This document shows, piece by piece, positions 31,596 through 41,703 of a stretch of DNA of 64,000 nucleotides (the stretch's first letter is position 1; each line of letters opens with the position of its first letter). The stretch comes from Asterias rubens (Eukaryota > Echinodermata > Asteroidea > Forcipulatida > Asteriidae). The notes beneath the pieces were generated by a model. The model saw only the letters and a list, made by a program, of their open reading frames with translations, did not search any database and was not told the origin of the DNA. The DNA is taken from contig NC_047065.1 in the NCBI RefSeq assembly GCF_902459465.1, positions 9,059,521 through 9,123,520 of the forward strand, given 5' to 3'. The position numbers were made by a program, and so were the translations under genes.

Positions 31596-33690
31596 ATGAG
31601 TAGCGTAAAGAAACTGGGGAGGGCTTCGACTGTCAGTACTGGGGTTACGTCCGTTTTCCCGGGACAGTCGGAGCTCTCGGGGGACTGCGCCGGCGACACT
31701 ACGTCGCCCGGCTTGCAGTCCTCCAGCCGGCCTACGCAGCCTCTGTCGGCTGCGTCGGCCGGAAGACCCACCGATCAAAGAGAGGTTGCTTACCGCTCCC
31801 CCTCCTCGGTCAGTGTGCGTGGGTCGACCCAGTTGAAGGTCAAGTGCCCCGGCAAGGCCAAGAAAGCCGGTGCCGGGGCAGCGACCAAGAGAGGTAGGGC
31901 GAAAGGTGGCTCTGGTCCGGAGTGCACCGCCCACTCTCCCAGCACCGCCTCGGGGTCTCTGAAGCCCGAGGGCATCCCCCCTCCGCACGGCTCAGAATAC
32001 CCGGCCCACACCGACACCCTGGATTCCCCCACGACGGTTGGTGACGGCCTTTTGCGAGGGTTGAAGACCCACAATGCACCCGCCCACGCCATAGGCTGTG
32101 GGGCGCTAGCCATGGGGAGAAGGATTATGGGTGCGGAGTTGGGTACCTCGGACGCCCCCGGGATACCCCACTCACAGGGCCCGCCCTCGTCTTCAGATTT
32201 CATCCGTTGCTCGGGCATCCCTGTCACTCAGGTTTCCTCAGAGAGAGCCTAGGATTCGTCCCATGAGCGGGTATCGAATAAGCGGCAGAGGACCAGAAAA
32301 GATCGTCATCCTCGGTCGTCTGACGACTCCTCACCTGACAGCCATAGGAAACATAATCGGGGTAGCGAGCCGCTATCCCGAGACGAATTCCTCACGGCTT
32401 TCCAGACCTTAGCAGCCTCAATATCTGGCCGACACGAGGTTCAGGAATTTTCCCAGTTTGCGGGACCGTACACCCAGCCCGACCAGGCCGGTCATGGCTG
32501 GGTGCGCCATACCATGCACGGTCAGCCAGCCACCGGCCTCCCCTCCCAGCCACCGTCCTGCGGTCACCACGCAGGAGGTTGCATGGGGTGTAAGGGATCA
32601 GGGTGATGTGCGGTCACTCACGGGTGCACGTCCACAATCCCGGGCGGGGATTAGTATACACCCCTCGGGATCCTTTGTATCCGATCGGGATGCAGAGCAC
32701 CATGATTTGTTAGGCACAGCCCTACCTTTGGGTGAACAATCAGGGAGTGTATCCGACCCCCCCGTGTCCGACGACTCGTCCCCGGAAGAGGACGAGTTGG
32801 CCACGGCAGTTCAACGGCTTTCAATTGCCGAAACTGAATTGCGCCTTGTCCAAAGGGACATGGCCCGAGTGTTGGATCTTCCGGCCGAGGAGGCGGGGAC
32901 GCCCCCTCTGAACGGCAGTCTTTGAAGAGGAGGACTGGCCCCGCTCCGAGGAGTGGGAATATTTTCCCGGCTATGCCACTCGACCGGGTATGAGCTGACC
33001 GCATCGAGAGCATTATGTCGGCATCCTCTTGGACGGCCTACCCCAAGCGGGCGGATTTATATTACCGATTTCCCCCGGGGGATTTCGATAAATATTTTTC
33101 GACCCCGGCCCTACCGGACTCCGCGGCAGACAAGCTGACCGCAGACAGGGGGTCAACCTCGTCCAAACTTCCCTTCACCGACAAAGCGCGGGGGAAGATG
33201 GAGGAAGTAGCCAGGAAGATAGACTCAGCATCGCGCTTTGGCATGCGCACATCGTCTTTTCTACTTCTCTTGTCCGAGTACCTCACGCTTGCCGGCGATG
33301 AGGACTCGGTGATCCCAGCGGACATGATGGTGGCGGCCCTCCATTGCCTGGATAATGGCCTGCGCACTGTCGTAGATCAATTTACGAGAGTATCCACCCT
33401 AGCAACATCTGCCCGTAGGGCAAACGTCCTAGACGCTCTGTTCCTCCCGTCCGTTGGGGCCCGCAAGCGACTTGATGCGCTCCCCCTAACGGGACGAGAC
33501 CTGTTTGCAGGAAAAGTCTATGGAGGCCGAAGCCAGGCGCCTCAAGGCCACAGAGAAGATCAACTTGAGGAAGCCGCGAACCTCCGTACCGGCGGCAAGG
33601 AAAGGCAAGCAAGCCTCTTTTGTGATTCCACGTAGGCGCTCACAGAGACCCGCCAGTGGCGGTTTTCGTGGGAACCAAGGAACACCAACC
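31596..33690 (+). pseudogene. DIRS gag, frameshifted
   Basis: Three open segments in different frames (31596-32252, 32458-32925, 33015-33635) together look like one gag. The middle is low-complexity, rich in S, P, G and R. The 33015 segment contains the conserved DIRS Gag helix region (SFLLLLSEYLTLAGDEDSVI, ALHCLDNGLRTVVDQFTRVS, LFLPSVGARKRLDALPLTGR). After a frame change near 33505 it continues into a basic, R/K-rich tail (33505-33690) that ends RPASGGFRGNQGTPTS. Function in the family: particle formation and RNA binding. Confidence 0.75.
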
Positions 33691-33692
33691 TC

Positions 33693-35453
33693 GTGACCGT
33701 CGTCACCGACGCGTCTCTGTACGGCTGGGGGGCGACCCTCGACCCCCATCAGATAGTGGGGGTGTGGGGCCCGGAACACCACTCGACCCACATCAATGTC
33801 CTGGAAATGCTGGCGGTCCAGAATGCCCTCCAGCACTTCCGGGCACAGTTAGCGGGGCAGGCCGTCCTGGTGCGCTCCGACAACGCTACAGTGGTAGCGT
33901 ATATCAATCACCAGGGGGGCACCCGGTCGGCCCGACTGTGTGCACTAGCCTGGGACCTAATCCACTGGTGCATACAGCAGGGGATCGCCCTGTCGGCGGT
34001 GTACATCCCGGGGAAGGAGAAGGTCACGGCTGACACTCTCTCCCGGGGCTGGATCGTCCCGACAGAGTGGTCCCTCTGCCCCTGTGTGGCCCAGTCGCTC
34101 TTCCTGCTTATCGACCGACCTCATATAGATTTTTTCGCCTCTCGGACGAACAATCAACTACCGATCTACTGCGCCAGGGGTCCCGACCCCGGGGCATGGC
34201 AGATCGACGCTCTGACTATGCGATGGGAGGGGCTGTTGGCATATGCCTACCCGCCCATCTCCCTCATTCCACGGGTGCTGACAAAGATCGAGCAGGATCA
34301 TTGCAAAGTTCTCTTGATCGCCCCCTTTTGGCCCCGACAGCCCTGGTTCCCTCGGCTGGTCAGGCTCCTGGTGCACAGGCCGGTGGTTCTCCCACAACGC
34401 CCGGACCTCATATACCAGCCCGGGTCCGGAGTGGTTCATCCGACTCCGAGGGACCTGCACCTGACGTGCTGGGTGCTGTCACAAGATCCCTCAGCGCAGC
34501 GGGCCTTTCGAGACGGGCTGCGGAAGTTGCCGCCCAGTCCCGCCGATACTTCTGTAGAGGAAGTCGGGGATTTCCTCCTATATCTTTTTGATAGCGGACT
34601 GGCAACGGCCACGGTGAAAAATTACCGGTCGGCCATTGCAGCAGTCCACGGAGGATTCGCCGACGGCTCGACAGTCTCGGATAACCGGGCGATTGGGCAG
34701 CTGACTAAGGGGATGTTTGTCACCCGTCCCCCTGTGCGAAAACTGGTCCCATCCTGGGACCTCTTTAGCGTGCTGTCGGCACTAACAAAACCCCCGTTCG
34801 AACCACTGAGTGGGGCCACGTTGCTACATCTAACGGTCAAAGTGGCCTTCGCTACGTCTCGCTGACGTAGCGAGCTCCACTCCCTTACAGTGGCGGCGGG
34901 GCACATCCGGTGGGAACCCGGAGGGGTTCGCCTAATCCCTACGGCAGGGTTTTTAGCCAAGAACCAGTCCGGTTCTTTCGAACCTCCAGATATTTTCGTT
35001 CCCAACCTTAAAACCTTTTCGGCGGTGACAGAGGACAAACTTTGGTGCCCAGTACGGGCGCTAAAGTGGTACATCGATCGCACGAAGTCACTCCGAACCG
35101 GCCACGAACAGCTGTTCGTGTCAACGGTTCCACCATTCCGACCAGCATCCCGGGATACAATCGCGCGTTTGATAGTTACAGCCATCCACTCGGTACCGGG
35201 CGGATGGCCAGCCACCGATGGTCCAGTTCATGCCCACGAGGTACGGGGGGTGTCGGCCTCATGGGCTTTCTTTAAAGGGGTCTCCATGAGTGACATAACA
35301 AGGGCGGCCTCCTGGAAGAGCCCGTCCACGTTCTCTGACTGCTACCTGAAGGACGTTCTAAAGGTGGAGGGGAGAGCGGGTAGAGCGGTGTTGCAGGCGG
35401 CCAGCCAAGCTGCAAAGCCAGAACAAGCTCCACCTCGTCAGTCACGTGTTTAG
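33693..35453 (+). pseudogene. DIRS RNase H and tyrosine recombinase with one in-frame stop
   Basis: The frame opens at VTDASLYGWGATL, the RNase H first catalytic Asp region, followed by INVLEMLAVQNALQHF (Glu), VRSDNATVVAYINHQGG (Asp) and IPGKEKVTADTLSRG. The linker contains IDFFASRTNNQLP. The recombinase starts near 34560 (LLYLFDSGLATATVKNYRSA). A TGA at 34863-34865 splits the recombinase right at the first catalytic arginine region, but the downstream 187 codons (from 34866) are in the same frame and keep HAHEVRG (HxxR), SWKSPSTFSDCY and its catalytic Tyr. The copy is probably inactive because of this stop and the missing RT. Confidence 0.85.
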
Positions 35454-35455
35454 GT

Positions 35456-36031
35456 GAGTTTTTCCACGGTAATATAGTGCTAACAATACTTATAAGGGAC
35501 CATGGATAAATTATGTCACGGGAACGACCGCGTCGCGACGCGTTCCTTCGCGTGACAAAACGAACAAAAGAAAAACTACGGAGTGGAACGCGTTCTCCTC
35601 AACCACCGGGTCTCGAGGAAGACCCACTGTATAACAAAGGAACAATGGTGTAGGCCGAAAACCACTGTGTAGTTATAATCGGCTTATCTGGGTAGATAAA
35701 CCCAAGTTGTAGCCCTTTTCACACAATAAGTCAAAACACAACCGCAGATTAAAAAATAAAAAATACTACGTCTTTGCACGACCGCCATGCAAAATAATCC
35801 CCCAAAGTAAAACAAAGTCAATAGGAAAAACATCTTACATTAAACAGTAAAACTATAATCTTTTTTGTACATCCAAGGTGTCCAAAATGTTTCATGTTTG
35901 AACAATGAAGCCAACACGTTATGAAGTTTTTCTTAAACATGCTTAATATTTCCCAAGGAACTGCTGAAAATTCACCACGTTGCCCAAGGTACCAGCGACG
36001 GCGCCAATGTTGTATGAGTTTAGCTCGGGCA
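35456..36031. other. Left arm of the TIR element, non-coding
   Basis: Contains the palindromic gtcacgggaacgaccgcgtcgcgacgcgttccttcgcgtgac at 35515-35556 and no ORF of note. The end, 'ggcgccaatgttgtatgagt' (36001-36020), looks like an LTR-plus-PBS junction on the minus strand but has no partner that I can find. Confidence 0.45.
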
Positions 36032-36036
36032 CCAAC

Positions 36037-36189
36037 TGTTTTGATTTGAGATTACACGGATGGCAAGGATTATTCTTTGATTATATTTATTCATGAACTG
36101 CTACATGTCTGTAACTAGGTAGCCATGTTTTAACTGTCTAAAGTCTCCCAAGAGAGGGCGCTATTACAATAACATGTAAAATCACCACA
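36037..36189 (-). repeat. Gypsy 3' LTR (153 bp)
   Basis: Runs tgttttgatttgagattac to aaaatcaccaca on the plus strand. Identical to 40683-40835. Outer flank ccaac. Confidence 0.95.
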
Positions 36190-36510
36190 TCTTCCTTTCT
36201 TTAAATAAAGAAGTTCATAATATGAAGTTATTGTCCTGACAGTGTACATGTATATAGTTCAAAGTTCACATTCCAGTTGATACGCGTATCGCGATGCGGT
36301 AGTGTTATGAAGACGATGTGGAAAAGTTCAGTGTTAATTCTCGAAGACTGGTGTTTATAAAAACAACTAAATTTCCTCAAGAAAACTTTAAATTTAAGAA
36401 CTTGAAGATAATGCTGTAAACTCATTAACGCTGTAAACTCATGAACGCTGTAAACTAATTAACGCTAAGTTTAACTGTGACTGTAAGTAAGGTTTGGCAA
36501 GTCTCGCGAT

Positions 36511-37368
36511 TTATAGATCAAGTCTTATCGGTGGCTTAACAACTCGTCCGCTCCTGGTCATAGTAGCTGTTGGTTGAGTGATGTCGTTGTTGTTCGGCTC
36601 AACTGCTGTTGCGGTCGTGGTTGTTTCGAAATCCTGTTCTTTTGATGATGGCTCGATGAAGTCACACTGCTGTGGCGGTTGTGAAGCAACTCTCAAGTGC
36701 CGCCTATTACTACGTCTCGTGCCATTGCCTGTATCTACTTGATATGAACGGTTTGGCAATGCGGCTGTAACTACTCCGCCCTGAGACCACATATTCTTAG
36801 TCGTATCCAGCAGCCTCACGGTATCTCCTACTTGAAGTAGAGGAAGGTCACGGGATCCACCATTTTGTTTTTCCTTTTGTGCGTCCTTTCTTTGCTTGAA
36901 TGCTTTACTGTCCAGATGTTTAAAACCAAGCAAGCTGTCCACCATGGGAAGATTGGAACGAATTCTTGTGTTGTACAGCAGCTCTGCTGGGGATTTCCCG
37001 CACTCAAGTGGTGTACTGCGATAAATCTGCAAAGCTCTATAGATGTCTTGGCCACTGTTAACTGTATTGCGGATCATGTTCTTGACAATTTTCACAGCAT
37101 TTTCCACCAATCCATTTGACTGAGGATAGTGGGGACTCGATGTGGTGTGTGTGAAGTCCCAATCTGCTGAAAAGCGTTTGAATTCAGCACTGGAAAACTG
37201 GGGTCCATTGTCGGTGAACATTTCATGTGGAGTTCCCTGTCGCGAAAACACAGACTTCAAGTTGTTAATCACTGTGCCGCTGGTTGTGCTTGTCAATGTG
37301 CAAATTTCTACAAATTGTGAGAAGTAGTCTACAATGACTATATAGTTCTTACTGTTGAGTGTAAACAA
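36511..37368 (-). CDS. Gypsy integrase core and C-terminal domain (frame-shifted from pol)
   Basis: This 285-residue frame carries the retroviral-type integrase core: IVIVDYFSQFVE (first Asp), MFTDNGPQFSSAEF (second Asp) and YPQSNGLVENAVK (Glu). The C-terminal part contains LLQVGDTVRLLDTTKNMWSQ, a GPY/F-like region, and an R-rich stretch. It is separated from the upstream polyprotein only by one apparent base loss in an A run, so the two open segments were one pol gene. The first ATG here is not the true start. Confidence 0.9.
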   Translation of the reverse strand: MFTLNSKNYIVIVDYFSQFVEICTLTSTTSGTVINNLKSVFSRQGTPHEMFTDNGPQFSSAEFKRFSADWDFTHTTSSPHYPQSNGLVENAVKIVKNMIRNTVNSGQDIYRALQIYRSTPLECGKSPAELLYNTRIRSNLPMVDSLLGFKHLDSKAFKQRKDAQKEKQNGGSRDLPLLQVGDTVRLLDTTKNMWSQGGVVTAALPNRSYQVDTGNGTRRSNRRHLRVASQPPQQCDFIEPSSKEQDFETTTTATAVEPNNNDITQPTATMTRSGRVVKPPIRLDL

Positions 37369-37376
37369 ATCTGCTC

Positions 37377-40300
37377 CTACCTTTTGCCATGGGCGGTCGG
37401 GAGTAGGGTGCGGCTGGAGTGTTTCTGCCGTCTGCTTTGGCTGGTATGTTTGACATGAGTTGCAATTTTTACCATGTCAGCTACATCTTGGTTGATGCGA
37501 GGCCAATACATCACTTCTCTGGCTCTACGTTTACATTTCTCAATGCCGAGGTGACCTTCATGGATTTTCTCAAGCATGTTTCGGCGCATTGATGTTGGGA
37601 TGATTATTTTAGTTCCCTTGAACAACATGTCGTCTGCTTGTGAAAGTTCATCACGTGCGTTCCAGTAATCGCTGATTGCAACTGGACATTTGCTCTTCAC
37701 GTCGGGCCAACCTTCATTGATGATTGTGCTCAGTGTCTTGAGGGTTTCATCGCGTTTTGTCTCCAGGGCGATTTCTTTCTTCCTGTTAGAGGACACTGGC
37801 ATGTTGGTCAATATAGTATTGACATAGGCTTGAATGTCATCCTCTTTGGAGCTGTCTTTATCTGCATGAGGATCGACTGCCCTTGAAAGTGTGTCAGCGG
37901 TATACATGTATTTACCCGGTGTGTAAGACACTTTCAAGTCGTAGCGTTGTACTCTGATGAGCATGCGTTGTACTCTTAATGGACAATCACACAGTGGTTT
38001 AGTGAACAACGGAATGAGTGGTTTATGGTCAGTTTCCACTTCTATTTGTTGTCCGTAGATGTACTGGTGAAAGCGTTCACATGCATAGGTTATGGCCAAC
38101 AGTTCCTTTTCAATTTGGGCGTATCTTGTCTCGGCCGCTGTCATGGCTCTGGATGCATACGCCACTGGTGCCCATTCATTATCATACTGTTGTAGTAGAA
38201 CTGCACCGAGCCCATTCTTTGATGCATCAGCTGATAGCTTGATAGGCTTTTTGGGGTCATAGAACCTGAGCACTGGCGCTGTTGTCAGTATAACTTTCAG
38301 TTCTTGCCACGCCTTTTCCTGTGCTTCAAGCCACATCCATTGATTCTTCTGGTCAAGCAAGCTGCGTAGTGGTGCTGACTTGGTAGCTAGATCTGGAATG
38401 CATTTGCCCATGTAGTTGATCATCCCCATGAATCTTTGTACATCATTCTTATTTTGAGGTTTCTGCATGTTGAGGATAGCAGAGACCTTTTTGGGATCAG
38501 GCAAGACTCCTTGGTCGCTGATGACATCTCCAATGAAGGTCAATTTTCTCACCCCAAACTCACACTTTTCTCGGTTCAGTTTGAGATTATTACGCTCTGC
38601 TATCTCTAGTACTTGTCGGAGATTCTGGTCATGCTCTTCGCGAGTTGAACCCCAAACGATGATATCATCCATCATTGTGTTGACCCCTGGCACTTCAGAA
38701 AAGAGATCATGGATGATTTTGTGGTATACCTCTGGTGCACTGCTGATGCCAAAGGGAAGACGAAGGAAACGATACCTTCCAAACGGTGTGATGAACGTGC
38801 AAAGTTCTGAGCTGGCATCATCTAATTTGATTTGCCAAAATCCGCTTGAGGCATCAAGTTTACTGAAGAATTTTGCTCCTGCAAAGTGTGCTGTAATTTC
38901 AGCACGAGATGGCAATTTGTAGTGCTGTCTCTTGATTGCCCGGTTTAGATCTCGTGGGTCCAGACACACTCGGAGCTTGCCGTTTTTCTTGTCAACGACG
39001 CAGAGTGACGACACCCAATCTGTTGGTTGGTCTATCTTTGTGATCACCTGCATTTGCTCCATTTTGTCCAGCTCTTCTTTGAGCTTTCCCTGTAGAGGAA
39101 AAGGCACTTTCCTACATGCATGCTGGACAGGTATGGCATCTTCACTTGTTGTGATGTGGTGTGTTCCAGGTAGGCATCCTAACCCGGTGAACACATCTGC
39201 AAAATCTTCTACTTCGAGGGGTGTTTTAGTGATGTTTAGTACTCTTTTTATGAGGTTCATCTTCTCACAAGCTTGCAACCCTAACAATGGCTGATGATTA
39301 CCTGGTGTGACTAGAAATGCAATGAAGTAGTTCTTACTTTTGTGTTGCACTTTCACCATACATTTGCCGGTGATGGGTATGTCTACTCCCGAATATCCTG
39401 TAGCCTTTACTTTTGCTGCGTGAAGCTTTGGCTGTGGTTTCATTTGTTGAAACAGCTTTTCAGGAAGGAGATTTGCTTGAGCCCCTGTATCCAACTTGTA
39501 GTTTACTTTTATACCATGTGTATGGAGTTGAAGTTTCCATTCATCGTTGCCTGAATCACCGTCTATCACATCCACAAAGAATTCATCCATATCTTCTGGA
39601 GTTTCAGTGACGTTGTGTACATTTTTCTGTCTGTACGGAGAGCTTTGTGCACCCTTGCAGGCTTTTGCAAAGTGATTTATTTTTCCACATTTTGTGCACG
39701 TTTTTCCATGAGCAGGGCATGCACCATACTCGTGTGTTTGGGCACATCGATAACATGTCTTGTTACCCTTATTCGAAGCATGTGGAGACTTTTTGGAGAA
39801 ATTTCCTTTGCCATTCGATCTTCGATCTTTTGCTCGTACTGCATCTACTACTGGCTTGCCGGATGGCGCTAGCTCTTTTGCTTGTAGCTTTGTGGTTTCT
39901 GCTGCTCTGCATAGCTGCATGACTTTTTCCAGAGTGAGGTTATCTCCCCTTAAGAGTCTCTCTCTTAAGCTATCCTCTGGAATTCCACAAATGATGCGAT
40001 CTCTGATTAGCGAATCTTTAAGCTCGCCGAATTCACAAGATTTACTGCGGGTACGGAGTTCCGTAGCATACTGATCAATGGTTTCTCCTGGTTGCTGATC
40101 TCTGGTAAAGAATCTGTGGCGTTCAAATGTGATATTGCGCTTCGGCATGCAGTATTCCTCAAACTTCTTTAGCACAACATCTTGTTTCATACTATCATCT
40201 TCCGATTCAAAAATAAATGTGTTGTAGATGTCGAGGGCTGCCTCCCCTATGATATGAAGGAGAGTTGATGTCTGAGTCTTATCATCTTTCTCAGTTAATT

Positions 40301-40424
40301 CTGAAGCTATATTATACAATGTATATCGCTGCTTGAACCGTTTCCAATTCTCGGCAAGGTTGCCAGTCAGATCCAATGCCGGAGGTTGTGATAGATGGGG
40401 TAGATGTGCCATTTTAGTGTTCAA
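37377..40424 (-). CDS. Gypsy gag-protease-RT-RNase H polyprotein (single frame)
   Basis: A 1015-residue frame begins about 258 bases inside the 5' LTR. Gag occupies about 1-265 and ends in two zinc knuckles (CYRCAQTHEYGAC and CTKCGKINHFAKAC, about 225-260). The protease motif LDTGAQANLL is at about 315. RT spans about 430-640 with FSKLDASSGFWQIKLDD, LPFGISSAPEVYHKI and the catalytic MMDDIIVW. RNase H follows with LSADASKNGLGAVLLQQ and ETDHKPL. The integrase zinc region starts HEGHLGIEKC at about 955. The frame is then lost at a run of five T (plus strand 37466-37470). Gag and pol share one frame, as in mag-lineage elements. Confidence 0.93.
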   Translation of the reverse strand: MNTKMAHLPHLSQPPALDLTGNLAENWKRFKQRYTLYNIASELTEKDDKTQTSTLLHIIGEAALDIYNTFIFESEDDSMKQDVVLKKFEEYCMPKRNITFERHRFFTRDQQPGETIDQYATELRTRSKSCEFGELKDSLIRDRIICGIPEDSLRERLLRGDNLTLEKVMQLCRAAETTKLQAKELAPSGKPVVDAVRAKDRRSNGKGNFSKKSPHASNKGNKTCYRCAQTHEYGACPAHGKTCTKCGKINHFAKACKGAQSSPYRQKNVHNVTETPEDMDEFFVDVIDGDSGNDEWKLQLHTHGIKVNYKLDTGAQANLLPEKLFQQMKPQPKLHAAKVKATGYSGVDIPITGKCMVKVQHKSKNYFIAFLVTPGNHQPLLGLQACEKMNLIKRVLNITKTPLEVEDFADVFTGLGCLPGTHHITTSEDAIPVQHACRKVPFPLQGKLKEELDKMEQMQVITKIDQPTDWVSSLCVVDKKNGKLRVCLDPRDLNRAIKRQHYKLPSRAEITAHFAGAKFFSKLDASSGFWQIKLDDASSELCTFITPFGRYRFLRLPFGISSAPEVYHKIIHDLFSEVPGVNTMMDDIIVWGSTREEHDQNLRQVLEIAERNNLKLNREKCEFGVRKLTFIGDVISDQGVLPDPKKVSAILNMQKPQNKNDVQRFMGMINYMGKCIPDLATKSAPLRSLLDQKNQWMWLEAQEKAWQELKVILTTAPVLRFYDPKKPIKLSADASKNGLGAVLLQQYDNEWAPVAYASRAMTAAETRYAQIEKELLAITYACERFHQYIYGQQIEVETDHKPLIPLFTKPLCDCPLRVQRMLIRVQRYDLKVSYTPGKYMYTADTLSRAVDPHADKDSSKEDDIQAYVNTILTNMPVSSNRKKEIALETKRDETLKTLSTIINEGWPDVKSKCPVAISDYWNARDELSQADDMLFKGTKIIIPTSMRRNMLEKIHEGHLGIEKCKRRAREVMYWPRINQDVADMVKIATHVKHTSQSRRQKHSSRTLLPTAHGKR

Positions 40425-40682
40425 GATTGTCCTTTTATTGATGAGTATTATAGATCTCTGTCAGGTACATACCCCTATTATAAAGCCTGTAATAGCTAGA
40501 CAACAGGAGGAGCAAAGCCCGTCCCCCAACGTATGAGATCAGTTCGACAATAAACGTTACAACGTTTTTTTTCTGTCTTTTTATATCGGCAATTCTTGAG
40601 TTTTATGGCTGATTTATGGCTCACCTTCTATCAATCTTCAGCTATACTGTCTTGACAGGAGAAATCTTCACTTCTGACACCA

Positions 40683-40835
40683 TGTTTTGATTTGAGATTA
40701 CACGGATGGCAAGGATTATTCTTTGATTATATTTATTCATGAACTGCTACATGTCTGTAACTAGGTAGCCATGTTTTAACTGTCTAAAGTCTCCCAAGAG
40801 AGGGCGCTATTACAATAACATGTAAAATCACCACA
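40683..40835 (-). repeat. Gypsy 5' LTR (153 bp)
   Basis: Identical partner of 36037-36189. Its inner side carries the tRNA-Leu-like primer-binding site, and its outer flank is ccaac at 40836-40840. Confidence 0.95.
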
Positions 40836-40840
40836 CCAAC

Positions 40841-41598
40841 GCTGGTTAGTATTGCAATTTTCGGACACCAGATTCTCCCGAAAGTCTTAATCTCAAGGCG
40901 GTTGAAACTAATTTCGTAAGCTGTTGCGCAATTTTTCCAACGGAGGGCGACTCTCCCGCTATCACATTGTTTAGGAAAGCCCTCTAGCGTTCAATGTTTC
41001 TTGCATTATAGTTTGTTGCACGCAAAATAACAAGACTACGAGGCCTGAATATTGAAAACACTGTGTGTGAGTGTGTAGCTAGATGGAGTGTTTGTGTACT
41101 ACGATGTAATTTTGCGTTGTGTTTTGTGTGATTGCGAGCCGGTCAGCATGATTTCGCGGTACCTTTATGAACGAATCTTGTAAGTGTAATCATCTCTGTA
41201 AACACGGGTCCTAATGTAACAATTAGATGTAGATACAAAATAAGTTGGCGATGATTTCAAATTTAAGAATAATAGTCACCACTTCAACTTGTTATGGCAG
41301 TAGCATATTATTGTATTGGCTTTGGCAAACTTGAGGGTTGGCTGTACATGGACATCTCCAACCCATTGTCTGGTGTATACCTGAGCTAGACCGCAAACAC
41401 TAATCCTTCACCCCTTCGTGGCTTACTTGCAAGCTGCATTGTCCATGTAATCTGAACAACAAAAGGCACCAACAATAGAGTTCGATAATGAGGGACCTTA
41501 AAAATCAATGAAGCGCTTAATCAATCTTGGGACGGGCGCGTGACAATTTTGGGACGGACTCGTTCTAGAACGAGTCTGACCGCGGGCGGCCGCGTTCT
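40841..41598. other. Right arm of the TIR element, non-coding
   Basis: No gene is seen. A perfect 20-base palindrome (gactcgttctagaacgagtc) lies at 41559-41578, close to the right TIR. Confidence 0.45.
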
Positions 41599-41703
41599 TA
41601 ATTTATCCATGGTCCCTAATGTTTTGCTCATTCGGCCGCAAAGCGTTCTCTGAATAATTTGGGCGCGCCGGGGTCCTATGCCCCTCGTAAGACATGCAGT
41701 AGC

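Larger units (their letters stand above)
36037..40835 (-). mobile_element. Ty3/Gypsy LTR retrotransposon, mag/SURL-like, recently inserted
   Basis: Two 153-base LTRs (36037-36189 and 40683-40835) are identical in this sequence, have TG...CA ends and are flanked by ccaac (36032-36036 and 40836-40840). The element is on the minus strand. Just inside its 5' LTR the minus strand reads tggtgtcagaagtg (complement of 40669-40682), which pairs with a tRNA-Leu-type 3' end. Just inside the 3' LTR is a purine tract aaagaaaggaaga. Interior coding: one gag-pol frame plus the integrase core in a second frame. No env-like ORF was seen. Confidence 0.95.
35496..41616. mobile_element. TAA-flanked TIR element (PIF/Harbinger-like MITE) split by a Gypsy element
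   Basis: A perfect 18-base terminal inverted repeat, gggaccatggataaatta, lies at 35496-35513, with its complement at 41599-41616. Both ends are flanked by taa (35493-35495 and 41617-41619), the 3-base target duplication of PIF/Harbinger (TWA). Subtracting the Gypsy element and its duplication (about 4.8 kb) leaves about 1.3 kb without a transposase ORF. Subterminal palindromes are present, for example gactcgttctagaacgagtc at 41559-41578. It sits in the DIRS 3' tail, 40 bases after the recombinase stop. Confidence 0.75.

Noticed and set aside
31790..32227. Long minus-strand ORFs opposite the DIRS gag
   Set aside because: They are frames on the opposite strand of GC-rich coding sequence and lack any recognisable domain.
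36001..36036. ggcgcca followed by tgttgtatgag as an LTR/PBS junction of another element
   Set aside because: No second copy of the supposed LTR was found in the window and the segment lies inside the TIR element, so it is noted only as a resemblance.
36511..40424. Endogenous retrovirus or errantivirus
   Set aside because: Gag, protease, RT, RNase H and integrase are present, but no env-like frame lies between the integrase end and the 3' LTR. It is a mag-type Gypsy retrotransposon.
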